This document shows positions 26,004 through 35,884 of a stretch of DNA of 43,795 nucleotides, one piece after another. Under the pieces are notes generated by a model, which did no database searches, was not told the DNA's origin, and worked only from the letters and a program-made list of their open reading frames with translations. Source of the DNA: Streptomyces sp. OfavH-34-F (GTDB lineage: Bacteria; Actinomycetota; Actinomycetes; Streptomycetales; Streptomycetaceae). Location: the NCBI RefSeq assembly GCF_022347745.1, contig NZ_JAKRGC010000021.1, positions 1-43,795 of the forward strand, read 5' to 3'. The stretch's first letter is position 1; each line of letters opens with the position of its first letter. The translations under genes were made by a program, and so were the position numbers.

Positions 26004-27554
26004 TCAGGTGCACTTCTTGTCGGCGGGCGGCGGCGTGCCCTCCAGGAGGTACGCGTTGATCGCCGTGTCGACGCAGTCGCTGCCGCGGCCGTACGCGGTG
26101 TGGCCGTCGCCCTCGTAGGTGAGGAGGGTGCCGGAGGAGAGCTGGTCGGCGAGGGACTCGGCCCAGGTGTACGGGGTGGCCGGGTCGCGGGTGGTGCCGA
26201 CCACGACGATGGGGGCGGCGCCCTCGGCCTCGATGCGGTGGGCGGTGCCGGTGGGCGGGACGGGCCAGTGGGCGCAGTTCAGGGCCGCCCAGGCGAAGCC
26301 CCTGCCGAAGACCGGGGACGCCTTCTCGAAGGAGGGCAGGGCCTTCTCCACGGCCTCGGGACCGGCGAAGGCGGGCGGGAGGTCGACGCAGTTCACCGCG
26401 GCGTTGGCGAACATCAGGTTCGCGTACTTCCCGTCCGGCTCGCGCTCGTAGTAGCTGTCGGCGAGGGCGAGCAGGCCGGCGCCGTCCCCGGAGTCGGCGG
26501 CGGACAGCGCGCTCCGGAGCTGGGGCCAGGCCGACTCGTCGTACATGGCGGCGATCACGCCCGTCGTGGCGAGCGACTCCCCGAGTTCGCGGGACTCGCC
26601 CGTGGGGACCGGCTTCGCGTCCAGCCGCGCGAACAGCCGCTTGAGGCGGTCCGCCGCGTCGGAGGCGGACGTGGTGCCGAGCGGGCAGTCCGCCTGCTGC
26701 ACGCAGTCCTCGGCGAAGGCCCGGAACGCCGTCTCGAACCCCGCCGTCTGGTCCCGGTTCGCCTCCTCGGACGAGAGCGAGGGGTCCATCGCCCCGTCCA
26801 GGACCAGGCGGCCGGTCCGGCCGGGGAACAGCTCCGCGTACGTGGCCCCCAGGAACGTCCCGTACGACGCCCCCACATAGTTCAGGCGCTCGTCGCGGAG
26901 CAGCGCGCGCAGCATGTCCATGTCGCGGGCCGTCTCCACCGTCGAGACGTGCGGCAGGATCTCGCCGGAGCGCTTCTCGCAGCCGGCCGCGAACTTTTTG
27001 AAGGCCGCGCCCAGCTCCGTGACCTCGGCCTTGTCGTCCGGGGTCTGGTCGACCTGGGTGTACGCGTCCATCTGCGCCCCCGTCAGGCACTCGACGGGCT
27101 CGCTGCGCGCCACCCCGCGCGGGTCGATCGCCACCATGTCGTAGCGGGCACGCACCTGCGCGGGGTAGCCGATCCCGGCATAGGCCTGGAGGTAGTCGAT
27201 GGCCGAACCGCCTGGGCCGCCCGGATTCACCAGGAGGGAGCCGATCCGCTTGCCGGGCCCGGTCGCCTTCTTCCGGGAGACGGCCAGCTCGATCTCGCCG
27301 CCGTCCGGTTCGGCGTAGTCGAGCGGCGCCTTCATCGTCGTGCACTGGAAGCCGCTGACCCCGCAGTCCCGCCAGCTGAGGTCCTGGGAGTAGTACCGCT
27401 TGAGGGCGGCCGGTACGGGCGAGGGCGAGGCGGACGCGGCCTCGGCGGAGGACGCCGCGCCGGACGACGAGCCGCCGTCGCTGCACCCGGAGACGAGCAG
27501 GCCGGCAGTGCCGAGCGCGAGGGCGAGAGTGCGGAGCGGGCGCCTGGTGTCCAT
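26004..27554 (-). CDS. Secreted alpha/beta-hydrolase lipoprotein (tripeptidyl aminopeptidase-like)
   Basis: A 516-residue extracytoplasmic peptidase-like protein. The lipobox LLVSGC places the lipidated Cys at 24. The hydrolase fold shows LLVNPGGPGGSAID (oxyanion region), IDPRGVARS, nucleophile Ser230 in GASYGT, an acid in TTRDPATPY and His in GDGHTAYG; the TAP-like C-terminal domain is present. The family removes short peptides from protein N-termini. I chose the ATG at 27554 because the signal peptide begins there; the open frame runs on to 28370 through the holB gene. It is the first gene on the conserved side of the tRNA. Confidence 0.88.
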   Translation of the reverse strand: MDTRRPLRTLALALGTAGLLVSGCSDGGSSSGAASSAEAASASPSPVPAALKRYYSQDLSWRDCGVSGFQCTTMKAPLDYAEPDGGEIELAVSRKKATGPGKRIGSLLVNPGGPGGSAIDYLQAYAGIGYPAQVRARYDMVAIDPRGVARSEPVECLTGAQMDAYTQVDQTPDDKAEVTELGAAFKKFAAGCEKRSGEILPHVSTVETARDMDMLRALLRDERLNYVGASYGTFLGATYAELFPGRTGRLVLDGAMDPSLSSEEANRDQTAGFETAFRAFAEDCVQQADCPLGTTSASDAADRLKRLFARLDAKPVPTGESRELGESLATTGVIAAMYDESAWPQLRSALSAADSGDGAGLLALADSYYEREPDGKYANLMFANAAVNCVDLPPAFAGPEAVEKALPSFEKASPVFGRGFAWAALNCAHWPVPPTGTAHRIEAEGAAPIVVVGTTRDPATPYTWAESLADQLSSGTLLTYEGDGHTAYGRGSDCVDTAINAYLLEGTPPPADKKCT

Positions 27555-27649
27555 GCCCGGAGCGTAACCGCCCCCGCACCGTCCACCCGTTTCCCGGCTC
27601 TTTCGGGTGATTCGGCGCCAGGGAGGCCGCGGCACCCGTCGTCCCGGCC

Positions 27650-28855
27650 TCAGCCGGCGCGGAGCGCCATCGTCATCGCCTCCACCGCCAGCAGCGGGGC
27701 CACGTTGCGGTCCAGGGCACGGCGGCAGGCCGACACCGCCTCGATCCGGCGCAGCGTGCGCTCCGGGGTGGAGGCGCGGGCGACGCGGTCCAGGGCGTCC
27801 TGCGCGTCCGTGTTCGCTATCGCGATCCGCGAGCCGAACTGCAGGGCGAGCACATCGCGGTAGAAGCCGGTCAGTTCGGTGAGCGCGAGGTCGAGGCTGT
27901 CGCGCTGGGTGCGGGTCTTGCGGCGCTTCTGCTTGTCCTCCAGCTCCTTCATCACCCCGGCCGTCCCTCGCGGCATGCGGCCTCCGGCGGCGGCCCCGAG
28001 CGCCGCCTTCATGTCCTCCGTCTCCTTGGCGTCGATCTCCTCGGACGCCTGCTTGGCGTCCTCCGTCGCCGTGTCGATCAGCTCCTGCGCCGCCTTGAGG
28101 CATCCCCCGACGTCCTCGACGCGCAGCGGCAGCTTCAGCACGGCGGCCCGGCGTGCCCTTGCCCGCTCGTCCGTGGCGAGGCGTCGTGCCCGGCCTATGT
28201 GTCCCTGGGTGGCCCGGGCGGCGGCCGCGGCGCGCTCCGGGTCGACGCCGTCCCTGCGGACCAGGACGTCGGCGACCGCGTCCACCGGCGGCGTACGCAG
28301 GGTGAGGTGGCGGCAGCGCGACCGGATCGTCGGCAGCACGTCCTCCAGCGAGGGCGCGCAGAGCAGCCACACCGTGCGCGGGGCGGGCTCCTCGACGGCC
28401 TTCAGCAGGACGTTGCCCGCGCCCTCGGTGAGGCGGTCGGCGTCCTCCATGACGATGACCTGCCAGCGGCCGACCGCCGGCGAGAGTTGGGCGCGGCGCA
28501 CCAGCTCACGGGTCTCCTTCACGCCGATGGAGAGCAGGTCGGTGCGGATCACGTCGACATCGGCGTGCGTACCGATGAGGCTGGTGTGGCAGCCGTCGCA
28601 GAAGCCGCAGCCCGGGGCCCCGCCCAGCGCGCGGTCCGGACTGGTGCACTGGAGGGCGGCGGCGAAGGCGCGGGCGGCGGTGGAGCGGCCCGAACCGGGC
28701 GGGCCGGTGAACAGCCAGGCGTGGGTCATCTTCGAGCCGGGGGGCACCTGCTCCCCCGCCGTGTCGGCCGTGACCAGCGCGTCGGCGTCGCGAGCGGCGG
28801 CGCTCAGCTGCTCCTGCACCCGGTCCTGGCCGACCAGGTCGTCCCATACGGACAT
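27650..28855 (-). CDS. holB: DNA polymerase III delta' subunit
   Basis: A 401-residue clamp-loader subunit of the AAA+ type. It begins VWDDLVGQDRV, has a P-loop variant GPPGSGRS (51-58, Arg replacing Lys, as expected for a delta' that does not hydrolyse ATP), a zinc-binding group CGFCDGC with an upstream Cys, VIVMEDADRL (Walker B-like) and EEPAPRTVWLLCA, then a basic linker (KQKRRKTRTQRD) and a C-terminal oligomerisation domain. It loads the sliding clamp with tau and delta. The gene lies downstream of tmk, as in other streptomycetes. Confidence 0.92.
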   Translation of the reverse strand: MSVWDDLVGQDRVQEQLSAAARDADALVTADTAGEQVPPGSKMTHAWLFTGPPGSGRSTAARAFAAALQCTSPDRALGGAPGCGFCDGCHTSLIGTHADVDVIRTDLLSIGVKETRELVRRAQLSPAVGRWQVIVMEDADRLTEGAGNVLLKAVEEPAPRTVWLLCAPSLEDVLPTIRSRCRHLTLRTPPVDAVADVLVRRDGVDPERAAAAARATQGHIGRARRLATDERARARRAAVLKLPLRVEDVGGCLKAAQELIDTATEDAKQASEEIDAKETEDMKAALGAAAGGRMPRGTAGVMKELEDKQKRRKTRTQRDSLDLALTELTGFYRDVLALQFGSRIAIANTDAQDALDRVARASTPERTLRRIEAVSACRRALDRNVAPLLAVEAMTMALRAG

Positions 28856-28937
28856 GGGTCACCGCCCCTTCCCCTCGCACGACGCGTGGCTCTCGTCGCT
28901 CCGGTCTCCATTGTGGGGGACGCCTACGACAACGCGG

Positions 28938-28982
28938 ACGCCGATGGCCCCGTACCAGGGAAAGGTGCGGGACCATCGGCGT
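28938..28982 (-). terminator. Terminator after tmk
   Basis: A long imperfect stem (ACGCCGATGG ... CCATCGGCGT, continuing with CCCGTACC/GGTGCGGG after one mismatch, AGGGAAA loop) lies 35 bp past the tmk stop and before the holB start. Confidence 0.7.
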
Positions 28983-29016
28983 TCTCTCGTGGTTCTCCCG
29001 TAAGGGTCCGACCCGG

Positions 29017-32000
29017 TCAGCGGCGCGGCCCGCGCCCCCGGCCGCCCGAGGATTCCGGGCCCTCGTCGTCGTAGCCGCCCAGCAGCTCGTCGGCCAGGCT
29101 CGGCAGGTCGTCCAGCGGGGTCTCCTCCGCCCAGTCGGACCGGGGCCGCCGGGAGCGCCGGTCCTCGGCCTGCCGCGGGTCCGCGTGCGGGTCGGTGATC
29201 TGCGGCAGCTCGCGGGTCCGCTCGTTGTCGCTGTCGGCCGGCCGCTCGTCCCGGAAGATGCCGCGCGGCACCCGGTCCGCCGGGTCGGGCTCCCGTGCGG
29301 CGTCGCGACCGGTGTCGCGCACCGCGGGCAGCACCGTCGTCTCGTCCGCCGCGCCGGGGGGCTCGGGCGCGTCCGAGATCTTCGGGATCACGGTCGTCTC
29401 GTCGTCGGACGACCACCGCGACGATCCGCCGCGCGACCCGGAGTCCTCCGGATCCACGGGCGCGGGAACCGGCTGGGTGATCTCGTTCGGGTCGACGATC
29501 GGGGTGGGCACCGTCAGCTCGTTGTCCGGCCCGGTGGGCTCGTCGCGCGCCCAGGAGGGCGAGGACGGCTTCGCCGAACGGGAGGACCCGGAGGCAGGTG
29601 AGGACCCGGAGGCACGGGAGGAACCGGAAGAGGACGCCCCGCTACCGGTCCCGGAGGCGCCGGACGCACCCGCAGCCCCGGACGCACCAGCCGCACCAGT
29701 GGCCCCGGTCGCCCCGGACCCACCCGGCGAGGACGCCCCGCCCCGGCGGTCGTCGGCCTCCTGCCGCAGCCCGCTCTCCTGCTCCCGCGCGGCCCGCGCA
29801 CGGGCCTCCTCCTCGCGCGCGGCCCGCGCACGCGCCTCCGCCTCGGCCTGCGCCTGGGCCTCCGCTTCCGCCTTGCGACGGGCGGCCTCGGCCCTCAGCA
29901 GTGCCTCCTCGGCCTTGCGCTGCTTCTCCAGCCGCTGCGCCTCGGCCTCCTTGCGCTGCCGGGCCTCTTCCTCCGCCTGACGGCGCAGCCGGGCCTGCTC
30001 GGCTTCGTAGGCGGCTTCCTCTGCCTCACGGCGGGCCCGCTCGGCCTCGGCGACGCGGCGGGCCTCCTCGGCACGCTGCCGCTCCTCCTCGGCACGCTTG
30101 CGCTCTTCCTCCGCGCGCTTCCGGGCTTCCTCCTCGGCGCGCTGCCTGGCCTCCTCGGCCTGGCGCTCGGCCTCGCGGCGGCGTGCTTCCTCCTCCTCGC
30201 GGCGCTTGCGCTCCTCCTCCTCGGCGCGCAGCTTGGCGAGCTGTTCCTGGCGCTCCCGCTCCAGGCGCTCCTCCTCCGCCTTGCGCGCGGCCTCTTCCTC
30301 GGCGCGGCGCCTGGCCTCCTCCTCGGCGGCCTTGCGGGCCTCCTCGCGGGCCTTGATCTCGGCCTCGGAGAGGGGCAGGACCTGGTCGAGGCGGTGGCGT
30401 ACGACGGTGGTGACGGCTTCCGGCTCCTGGCCGGCGTCCACCACGAGGTAGCGCGTCGGGTCGGCGGCCGCCAGCGTCAGGAAGCCGGCGCGCACGCGGG
30501 CGTGGAACTCGGGCGGCTCGGACTCCAGCCGGTCGGGCGCCTCGGTGAACCGTTCCCTCGCGGTCTCCGGAGCGACGTCCAGGAGCACGGTCAGATGCGG
30601 TACGAGTCCGCCCGTCGCCCAGCGCGAGATGCGGGCGATCTCGGTGGGCGCCAGATCGCGGCCCGCGCCCTGGTAGGCGACGGACGAGTCGATGTAGCGG
30701 TCGGAGATGACGACCGCGCCGCGCTCCAGCGCCGGGCGGACCACCGAGTCGACGTGCTCGGCACGGTCGGCGGCGTACAGCAGGGCCTCGGCCCGGTTGG
30801 AGAGCCCGGCCGACGACACGTCGAGCAGGATGGAACGCAGCCGCTTGCCGATGGGGGTCGCCCCCGGCTCACGGGTGACGACGACCTCGTGGCCCTTGGC
30901 CCGGATCCACGAGGCGAGCGCGTCGACCTGGGTGGACTTGCCGGCTCCGTCGCCGCCCTCCAGAGCGATGAAGAATCCGCTCGCGGCGGGGGCGACGGCC
31001 GGGTCGCCGCCGCGCAGCGCCTCGCGCAGGTCGCGCCGCAGCGGGACGCCGGAGCGGTCGTCCGTCTTCGCGAGGACGATGACGGCGACGGGCAGCAGCA
31101 GCGCGCCGACCAGCATCAGCGTGAACGCGGCGCCGCCGTGGGCGAAGACGGAGTCGCCGACGGTCAGCCGGTGGGTGCCGATGGCGGCGGCGACCAGGGG
31201 GCCGCCGACCGCGCCGAGCGCGATGAGGACCCGGACGACGGCCTGGAGGTGCTCGGCCATCCTGGTCCGGCGGGATTCCTCGGTCTCCTGGTCGATGAGG
31301 ATGTGACCGGTGTTGGCGGCGACCCCGGCCGCGTACCCGGCGAGTACGGCGAGCAGGACGACGGTGGTGGTGTCCGGTACGAGGCCCATGGCCAGCAGGG
31401 CGAGGCCGGTGACGGCGGTGGCGAGGGAGAGCATCCGCCGCCGCGACAGCGTGGGCAGCACCTTCTCCGCCGTACGGATGCCCACACCCGTACCGCCTGT
31501 GAGCGCCAGGATCAGCAGGGCGAGGGTGACCGGGCCGCCGGCCAGGTCACTGCCGTGCAGCACGGCGACGGCGGCCGCCGTGGCGATGGCTCCGGCGACC
31601 GCCGCGCAGGTGGCGACGACCAGCGGGATGGCGCCGGTACGGCCCTTCTCGGGCCCGTTCCCCTTCGACGGCCGGCGCAACCCCTCCAGCGGCGAGCGCG
31701 GCCGGGGCGTCTGCGTGGCGGGCAGCGTCAGGAAGTACAGGGTGGAGATGGAGGCGGAGAACAGCCCGGCCGCGACGTACGAGCCGAGGGCCGCCTGGTG
31801 GAAGGAGAACCAGTCGAGGCCGGAGCCCAGCAGCCTGCCCACGAACGTGGCGACCAGCAGAACGGCCGCGGCCAGCGGAACGGCGGCGAAGTCCGTACGC
31901 AGGGACAGCCTGCGCAGGGGGTCGAGGTGGTCCGGCAGCGGGCGCACAGCAGCGCCCTCGATCGGCGGCGGGGGCAGCAGCGCCGGGGCCGCGCTCTCCT

Positions 32001-32496
32001 TGGCGATCGTCCAGAGCCGTTCGGCCGCCCCGGCCACGAACACGGTGACCAGGAGCGTCGTCAGCGCGTGGGCGGGTGTCCAGTCGATCCACAGGGGGGC
32101 GACGACCAGCAGCGCGAGCCGCAGCCCGTCCGTCCCGATCATCAGCCACCGCCGGTCGACCGGCCCGCCGGGCGCGGTGAGGGCGGTCAGCGGCCCCAGG
32201 AGTACGGCCCCGAAAAGCAGGGTGGAGATGATGCGGGCCCCGAATACCGCGGCGACGGCGAAGGCCGCCCCCCGGTACCCGGACCCGAATGAGCCCTCGA
32301 GGACCGCTGCTTGCAGCGACAGCAACACCAGCACGAGAAGGGCGAGTGCATCGCCGGTACTGCCGATGAGCTGGGCGCTCCACAGCCGCTTGAGCGGGGG
32401 GATGCGCAACAGGGCTCGTACGGCGCGCTCGCGTGAGTCTGCGGCAAGTGTGTCGGAGGTGGGGCTCACGACCGTTGGCTGCTCGGCTCGCGTCAT
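29017..32496 (-). CDS. tmk: Membrane (MFS-like)-dTMP kinase-coiled coil fusion protein
   Basis: A 1159-residue fusion. Residues about 35-480 hold roughly ten to twelve hydrophobic segments, like an MFS transporter with loops. The thymidylate kinase domain (about 507-715) has P-loop EGGDGAGKST (513-522), the DR motif DRYIDSSVAYQG and REPGATPIG; it phosphorylates dTMP to dTDP. Residues about 715-930 are a Glu/Arg/Ala-rich repeat likely to form a long single helix or coiled coil. The tail (930-1159) is Ser/Gly/Pro-rich and disordered, with repeated acidic Thr motifs (DDETTVIPKI, ADETTVLPAV, DNERTRELPQI, DNELTVPTP). This would tether dTTP synthesis to the membrane. The membrane-plus-tmk fusion is known in Streptomyces; the role of the tail is unknown. 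Confidence 0.92.
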   Translation of the reverse strand: MTRAEQPTVVSPTSDTLAADSRERAVRALLRIPPLKRLWSAQLIGSTGDALALLVLVLLSLQAAVLEGSFGSGYRGAAFAVAAVFGARIISTLLFGAVLLGPLTALTAPGGPVDRRWLMIGTDGLRLALLVVAPLWIDWTPAHALTTLLVTVFVAGAAERLWTIAKESAAPALLPPPPIEGAAVRPLPDHLDPLRRLSLRTDFAAVPLAAAVLLVATFVGRLLGSGLDWFSFHQAALGSYVAAGLFSASISTLYFLTLPATQTPRPRSPLEGLRRPSKGNGPEKGRTGAIPLVVATCAAVAGAIATAAAVAVLHGSDLAGGPVTLALLILALTGGTGVGIRTAEKVLPTLSRRRMLSLATAVTGLALLAMGLVPDTTTVVLLAVLAGYAAGVAANTGHILIDQETEESRRTRMAEHLQAVVRVLIALGAVGGPLVAAAIGTHRLTVGDSVFAHGGAAFTLMLVGALLLPVAVIVLAKTDDRSGVPLRRDLREALRGGDPAVAPAASGFFIALEGGDGAGKSTQVDALASWIRAKGHEVVVTREPGATPIGKRLRSILLDVSSAGLSNRAEALLYAADRAEHVDSVVRPALERGAVVISDRYIDSSVAYQGAGRDLAPTEIARISRWATGGLVPHLTVLLDVAPETARERFTEAPDRLESEPPEFHARVRAGFLTLAAADPTRYLVVDAGQEPEAVTTVVRHRLDQVLPLSEAEIKAREEARKAAEEEARRRAEEEAARKAEEERLERERQEQLAKLRAEEEERKRREEEEARRREAERQAEEARQRAEEEARKRAEEERKRAEEERQRAEEARRVAEAERARREAEEAAYEAEQARLRRQAEEEARQRKEAEAQRLEKQRKAEEALLRAEAARRKAEAEAQAQAEAEARARAAREEEARARAAREQESGLRQEADDRRGGASSPGGSGATGATGAAGASGAAGASGASGTGSGASSSGSSRASGSSPASGSSRSAKPSSPSWARDEPTGPDNELTVPTPIVDPNEITQPVPAPVDPEDSGSRGGSSRWSSDDETTVIPKISDAPEPPGAADETTVLPAVRDTGRDAAREPDPADRVPRGIFRDERPADSDNERTRELPQITDPHADPRQAEDRRSRRPRSDWAEETPLDDLPSLADELLGGYDDEGPESSGGRGRGPRR

Positions 32497-32699
32497 CCGC
32501 CCAGCCTAACGGGACGCCACGATCTCCCGTGGCCCCACCCGTCGAACAGCGGCCCGGCCCGCTGCGGCCAAGCCGCCGTTCGAGGCGCGAAGATCCGAGG
32601 CAGGGCCCCGGTTTCGGGGAGGGGTGGGAAGGGGAAGAGGCCCGCCGCAGGCGGTGCCCCGTCCCTCCCCCGCGGCCCTCGGTCCCCGGTCCCCGAAGC

Positions 32700-35546
32700 T
32701 CAGTCCTCGGTCCCCGAAGCGGCGGCCTTCTTCGCCGCCGTCGAAGCCGCTGCCGCGGTCTTCTTCGCGGGTGCCTTCTTGGCCGTCGTCTTCTTCGCGG
32801 CGGTCTTCTTGGCCGCCGTCTTCTTGGCGGGCGCCTTCTTCGCGGCGGTCTTCTTCGCAGTCTTCTTCTTCGCGGGGCCCTTGGCCCGCTTCTCGGCGAG
32901 CAGCTCGTAGCCGCGCTCCGGCGTGATCTCCTCGACGCTGTCGCCCGTGCGCAGCGTCGCGTTCGTCTCGCCGTCCGTGACGTAGGGACCGAAGCGGCCG
33001 TCCTTCACGACGACCGGCGCCCCGCTCACCGGGTCCGTGCCCAGTTCCTTCAGCGGCGGCTTGGCGGCGGCCCGCCCGCGCTGCTTCGGCTGGGCGTAGA
33101 TCGCCAGCGCCTCTTCGAGCGTGATGTCGAAGATCTGGTCCTCGGAGGTCAGCGACCGCGAGTCCGTGCCCTTCTTCAGGTACGGCCCGTAGCGGCCGTT
33201 CTGCGCGGTGATCTCGACGCCCTCGGCGTCCTCGCCGACCACGCGGGGCAGCGACATCAGCTTGAGCGCGTCGGCCAGCGTCACCGTGTCGAGGGACATC
33301 GACTTGAAGAGCGAGGCCGTCCGCGGCTTCACCGCGTTCTTGCCGGTCTTCGGCGTGCCCTCGGGCAGCACCTCGGTGACGTACGGCCCGTACCGCCCGT
33401 TCTTGGCGACGATCTGGTTCCCGCTCACCGGGTCCGTGCCGAGTTCGAAGTCACCGCTCGGCTTGGCGAGCAGCTCCTCCGCGTACTCGACGGTCAGCTC
33501 GTCGGGCGCCAGGTCGTCGGGGATGTCCCCCTTCTGGTAGCCCTCCGCGTCCTTCTCGCCCCGCTCGATGTACGGCCCGTACTTCCCGACGCGCAGTTTG
33601 ATGTCGTTGCCGACGGGGAACGACGAGATCTCCCGCGCGTCGATCGCGCCGAGGTCGGTGACGAGTTCCTTGAGGCCGCCGAGGTGGTCGCCGTCGCCGT
33701 TGCCCGCGTCGGAGGCCGCGCCCGCACCGGCCGCGTCGCCCGCCTGCGTACCGAAGTAGAACCGCTTCAGCCACGGCACGGACTGGGCCTCGCCGCGTGC
33801 GATGCGGTCGAGGTCGTCCTCCATGCGGGCCGTGAAGTCGTAGTCGACGAGCCGGCCGAAGTGCTTCTCCAGCAGGTTGACCACGGCGAACGACAGGAAC
33901 GACGGCACGAGGGCCGTGCCCTTCTTGAACACGTAGCCGCGGTCGAGAATCGTCCCGATGATCGACGCGTACGTCGACGGGCGGCCGATCTCGCGCTCTT
34001 CCAGCTCCTTGACCAGCGACGCCTCGGTGTAGCGGGCCGGCGGCTTCGTCGCGTGCCCGTCCGCCGTGATCTCGTCGGCGGACAGCGCGTCGCCCTCGGT
34101 GACCTGCGGCAGCCGCCGCTCGCGATCGTCCAGCTCGGCGTTCGGGTCGTCGGCGCCCTCGACGTACGCCTTCATGAAGCCGTGGAAGGTGATCGTCTTG
34201 CCGGACGCGGAGAACTCGGCGTCCCGGCCGTCGCTCGCCCGGCCGCCGATCTTGACGGTGACGGAGTTACCGGTCGCGTCCTTCATCTGGGAGGCGACGG
34301 TCCGCTTCCAGATCAGCTCGTAGAGCCGGAACTGGTCGCCGGTGAGACCCGTCTCGGCCGGGGTGCGGAAGCGGTCGCCCGAGGGGCGGATCGCCTCGTG
34401 CGCCTCCTGCGCGTTCTTGACCTTCCCGGCGTACGTGCGCGGCTTCTCGGGCAGGTAGTCGGCCCCGTACAACTGCGTGACCTGCGCACGGGCCGCGGCG
34501 ACAGCGGTGTCCGAAAGGGTCGTGGAGTCCGTACGCATGTAGGTGATGAAGCCGTTCTCGTACAGCTTCTGCGCGACCTGCATGGTGGCCTTGGCACCCA
34601 GGCCCAGCTTCCGGCTCGCCTCCTGCTGGAGGGTCGTCGTCCGGAAGGGGGCGTACGGGGAGCGCCGGTACGGCTTCGACTCGACGGACCGTACGGCGAA
34701 CGCGGAGTCGGCGAGCGCGGCGGCCAGGGCGCGGGCGTTCGCCTCGTCCAGGTGCAGCGTCTGGCCGGAGGCGGACTTGAGCCTGCCGTCCGGACCGAAG
34801 TCACGGCCCTGGGCGATGCGGCGCCCGTCGACGGCGCTGAGCCGGGCCGTGAACGTGGACGGGTCGGAGGCGTCGCCGCCGCGCCCGGTGGCGAAGGTGC
34901 CGGTCAGGTCCCAGTACTCGGCGGAGCGGAAGGCGATGCGCTCGCGCTCCCGTTCGACGACGAGCCGGGTGGCCACGGACTGGACGCGGCCCGCCGAGAG
35001 CTTCGGCATGACCTTCTTCCACAGGACCGGCGACACCTCGTAGCCGTACAGACGGTCGAGGATGCGGCGGGTCTCCTGGGCGTCGACCATGCGCTGGTTC
35101 AGCTCGCGCGGGTTGGCGACCGCGGCCCGGATGGCGTCCTTGGTGATCTCGTGGAAGACCATCCGGTGGACCGGGACCTTGGGCCTGAGCACTTCCTGCA
35201 GGTGCCACGCGATGGCCTCGCCCTCGCGGTCCTCATCGGTGGCGAGGAAGAGTTCGTCGGACTCGGCCAGCAGCTGCTTCAGCTTCCTGACCTGGGCCTT
35301 CTTGTCGGCGTTGACGACATAGATCGGCTGGAAGTCGTGTTCGACGTCCACGCCGAGCCGGCGCACCTCGCCGGTGTACTCGTCCGGTACCTCGGCGGCG
35401 CCGTTCGGGAGGTCGCGGATGTGCCCGACGCTCGCCTCGACGACGTATCCGGGGCCCAGGTAGCCCTTGATCGTCTTCGCCTTGGCAGGCGACTCGACGA
35501 TGACGAGTCGGCGGCCGCCCTGTGCGGTCTCGCTGGTCGGGGACAA
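32700..35546 (-). CDS. topA: DNA topoisomerase I
   Basis: A 948-residue type IA topoisomerase that relaxes negative supercoils. I chose the TTG start at 35546 because the product then begins SPTSETAQGGRRLVIVESP, as I recall for streptomycete TopA; upstream in-frame starts exist (35582, 35663). The TOPRIM domain has Glu19 and DED (104-106); the active-site tyrosine is Tyr336 in FITYMRTDST. Instead of zinc fingers, the C-terminus has repeated TopA_C-type modules (NGRYGPYLKKG, DGRFGPYVTDG) and ends in a Lys/Ala-rich tail (KKTAAKKAPAKK repeats) like that of actinobacterial TopA, which holds the enzyme on DNA. It lies upstream of tmk on the same strand with a 200-bp gap. Confidence 0.95.
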   Translation of the reverse strand: MSPTSETAQGGRRLVIVESPAKAKTIKGYLGPGYVVEASVGHIRDLPNGAAEVPDEYTGEVRRLGVDVEHDFQPIYVVNADKKAQVRKLKQLLAESDELFLATDEDREGEAIAWHLQEVLRPKVPVHRMVFHEITKDAIRAAVANPRELNQRMVDAQETRRILDRLYGYEVSPVLWKKVMPKLSAGRVQSVATRLVVERERERIAFRSAEYWDLTGTFATGRGGDASDPSTFTARLSAVDGRRIAQGRDFGPDGRLKSASGQTLHLDEANARALAAALADSAFAVRSVESKPYRRSPYAPFRTTTLQQEASRKLGLGAKATMQVAQKLYENGFITYMRTDSTTLSDTAVAAARAQVTQLYGADYLPEKPRTYAGKVKNAQEAHEAIRPSGDRFRTPAETGLTGDQFRLYELIWKRTVASQMKDATGNSVTVKIGGRASDGRDAEFSASGKTITFHGFMKAYVEGADDPNAELDDRERRLPQVTEGDALSADEITADGHATKPPARYTEASLVKELEEREIGRPSTYASIIGTILDRGYVFKKGTALVPSFLSFAVVNLLEKHFGRLVDYDFTARMEDDLDRIARGEAQSVPWLKRFYFGTQAGDAAGAGAASDAGNGDGDHLGGLKELVTDLGAIDAREISSFPVGNDIKLRVGKYGPYIERGEKDAEGYQKGDIPDDLAPDELTVEYAEELLAKPSGDFELGTDPVSGNQIVAKNGRYGPYVTEVLPEGTPKTGKNAVKPRTASLFKSMSLDTVTLADALKLMSLPRVVGEDAEGVEITAQNGRYGPYLKKGTDSRSLTSEDQIFDITLEEALAIYAQPKQRGRAAAKPPLKELGTDPVSGAPVVVKDGRFGPYVTDGETNATLRTGDSVEEITPERGYELLAEKRAKGPAKKKTAKKTAAKKAPAKKTAAKKTAAKKTTAKKAPAKKTAAAASTAAKKAAASGTED

Positions 35547-35884
35547 CTTCGCTCTTCTCTCCGGTCGACGCTCGGTGGGCATCCGGGGCAGCGCGAGGGC
35601 GCTGCCGACAGTGCTGTCGCTGCGGAGTGTGACGGTACAACCCGCCCCCGTGTCAAACGGCAAAAGCCCGCAACGGCCACTCGAACGGTAACCCGACTTC
35701 CGTCATTCCTGCCGCCCGGCCCGCTCGGTCCGCTCCGGGCGCGGTCCCCGCCCGCGCGTTCCACCGGGGCCCCGACCGCCTTCCGGGGACCGGGCGCGGG
35801 CGGCGGACGGTCCGGGCGTGTTCCCCACGCCGCGCCGTGCCAACCGGCAGCGACCGGACTCGTACGTGTGATGCGCAGGCGCAC
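35547..35884 (-). promoter_or_regulatory. topA upstream region
   Basis: No gene seen. A perfect minus-strand TTGACA lies at 35651-35656, about 105 bp before the topA start, with a TACCGT box downstream at short (13-nt) spacing, so the pairing is doubtful. A GC-rich inverted repeat (CCGCCCGCGC with GCGCGGGCGG, about 35747-35800) may end the small upstream gene. Confidence 0.4.

Noticed and set aside
27555..28370. N-terminal extension of the alpha/beta-hydrolase frame
   Set aside because: The lipoprotein signal peptide starts at 27554; the extension overlaps holB in another frame and is Arg/Gly-rich.
29880..30350. Repetitive DNA in the tmk gene that could look like a repeat array
   Set aside because: It is an in-frame Glu/Arg/Ala-rich coding repeat with no constant repeat-spacer spacing, so not CRISPR.
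35547..35663. Longer TopA start
   Set aside because: The extra 39 residues do not resemble TopA N-termini. The TTG at 35546 gives the expected beginning. It remains possible that an in-between start is used.
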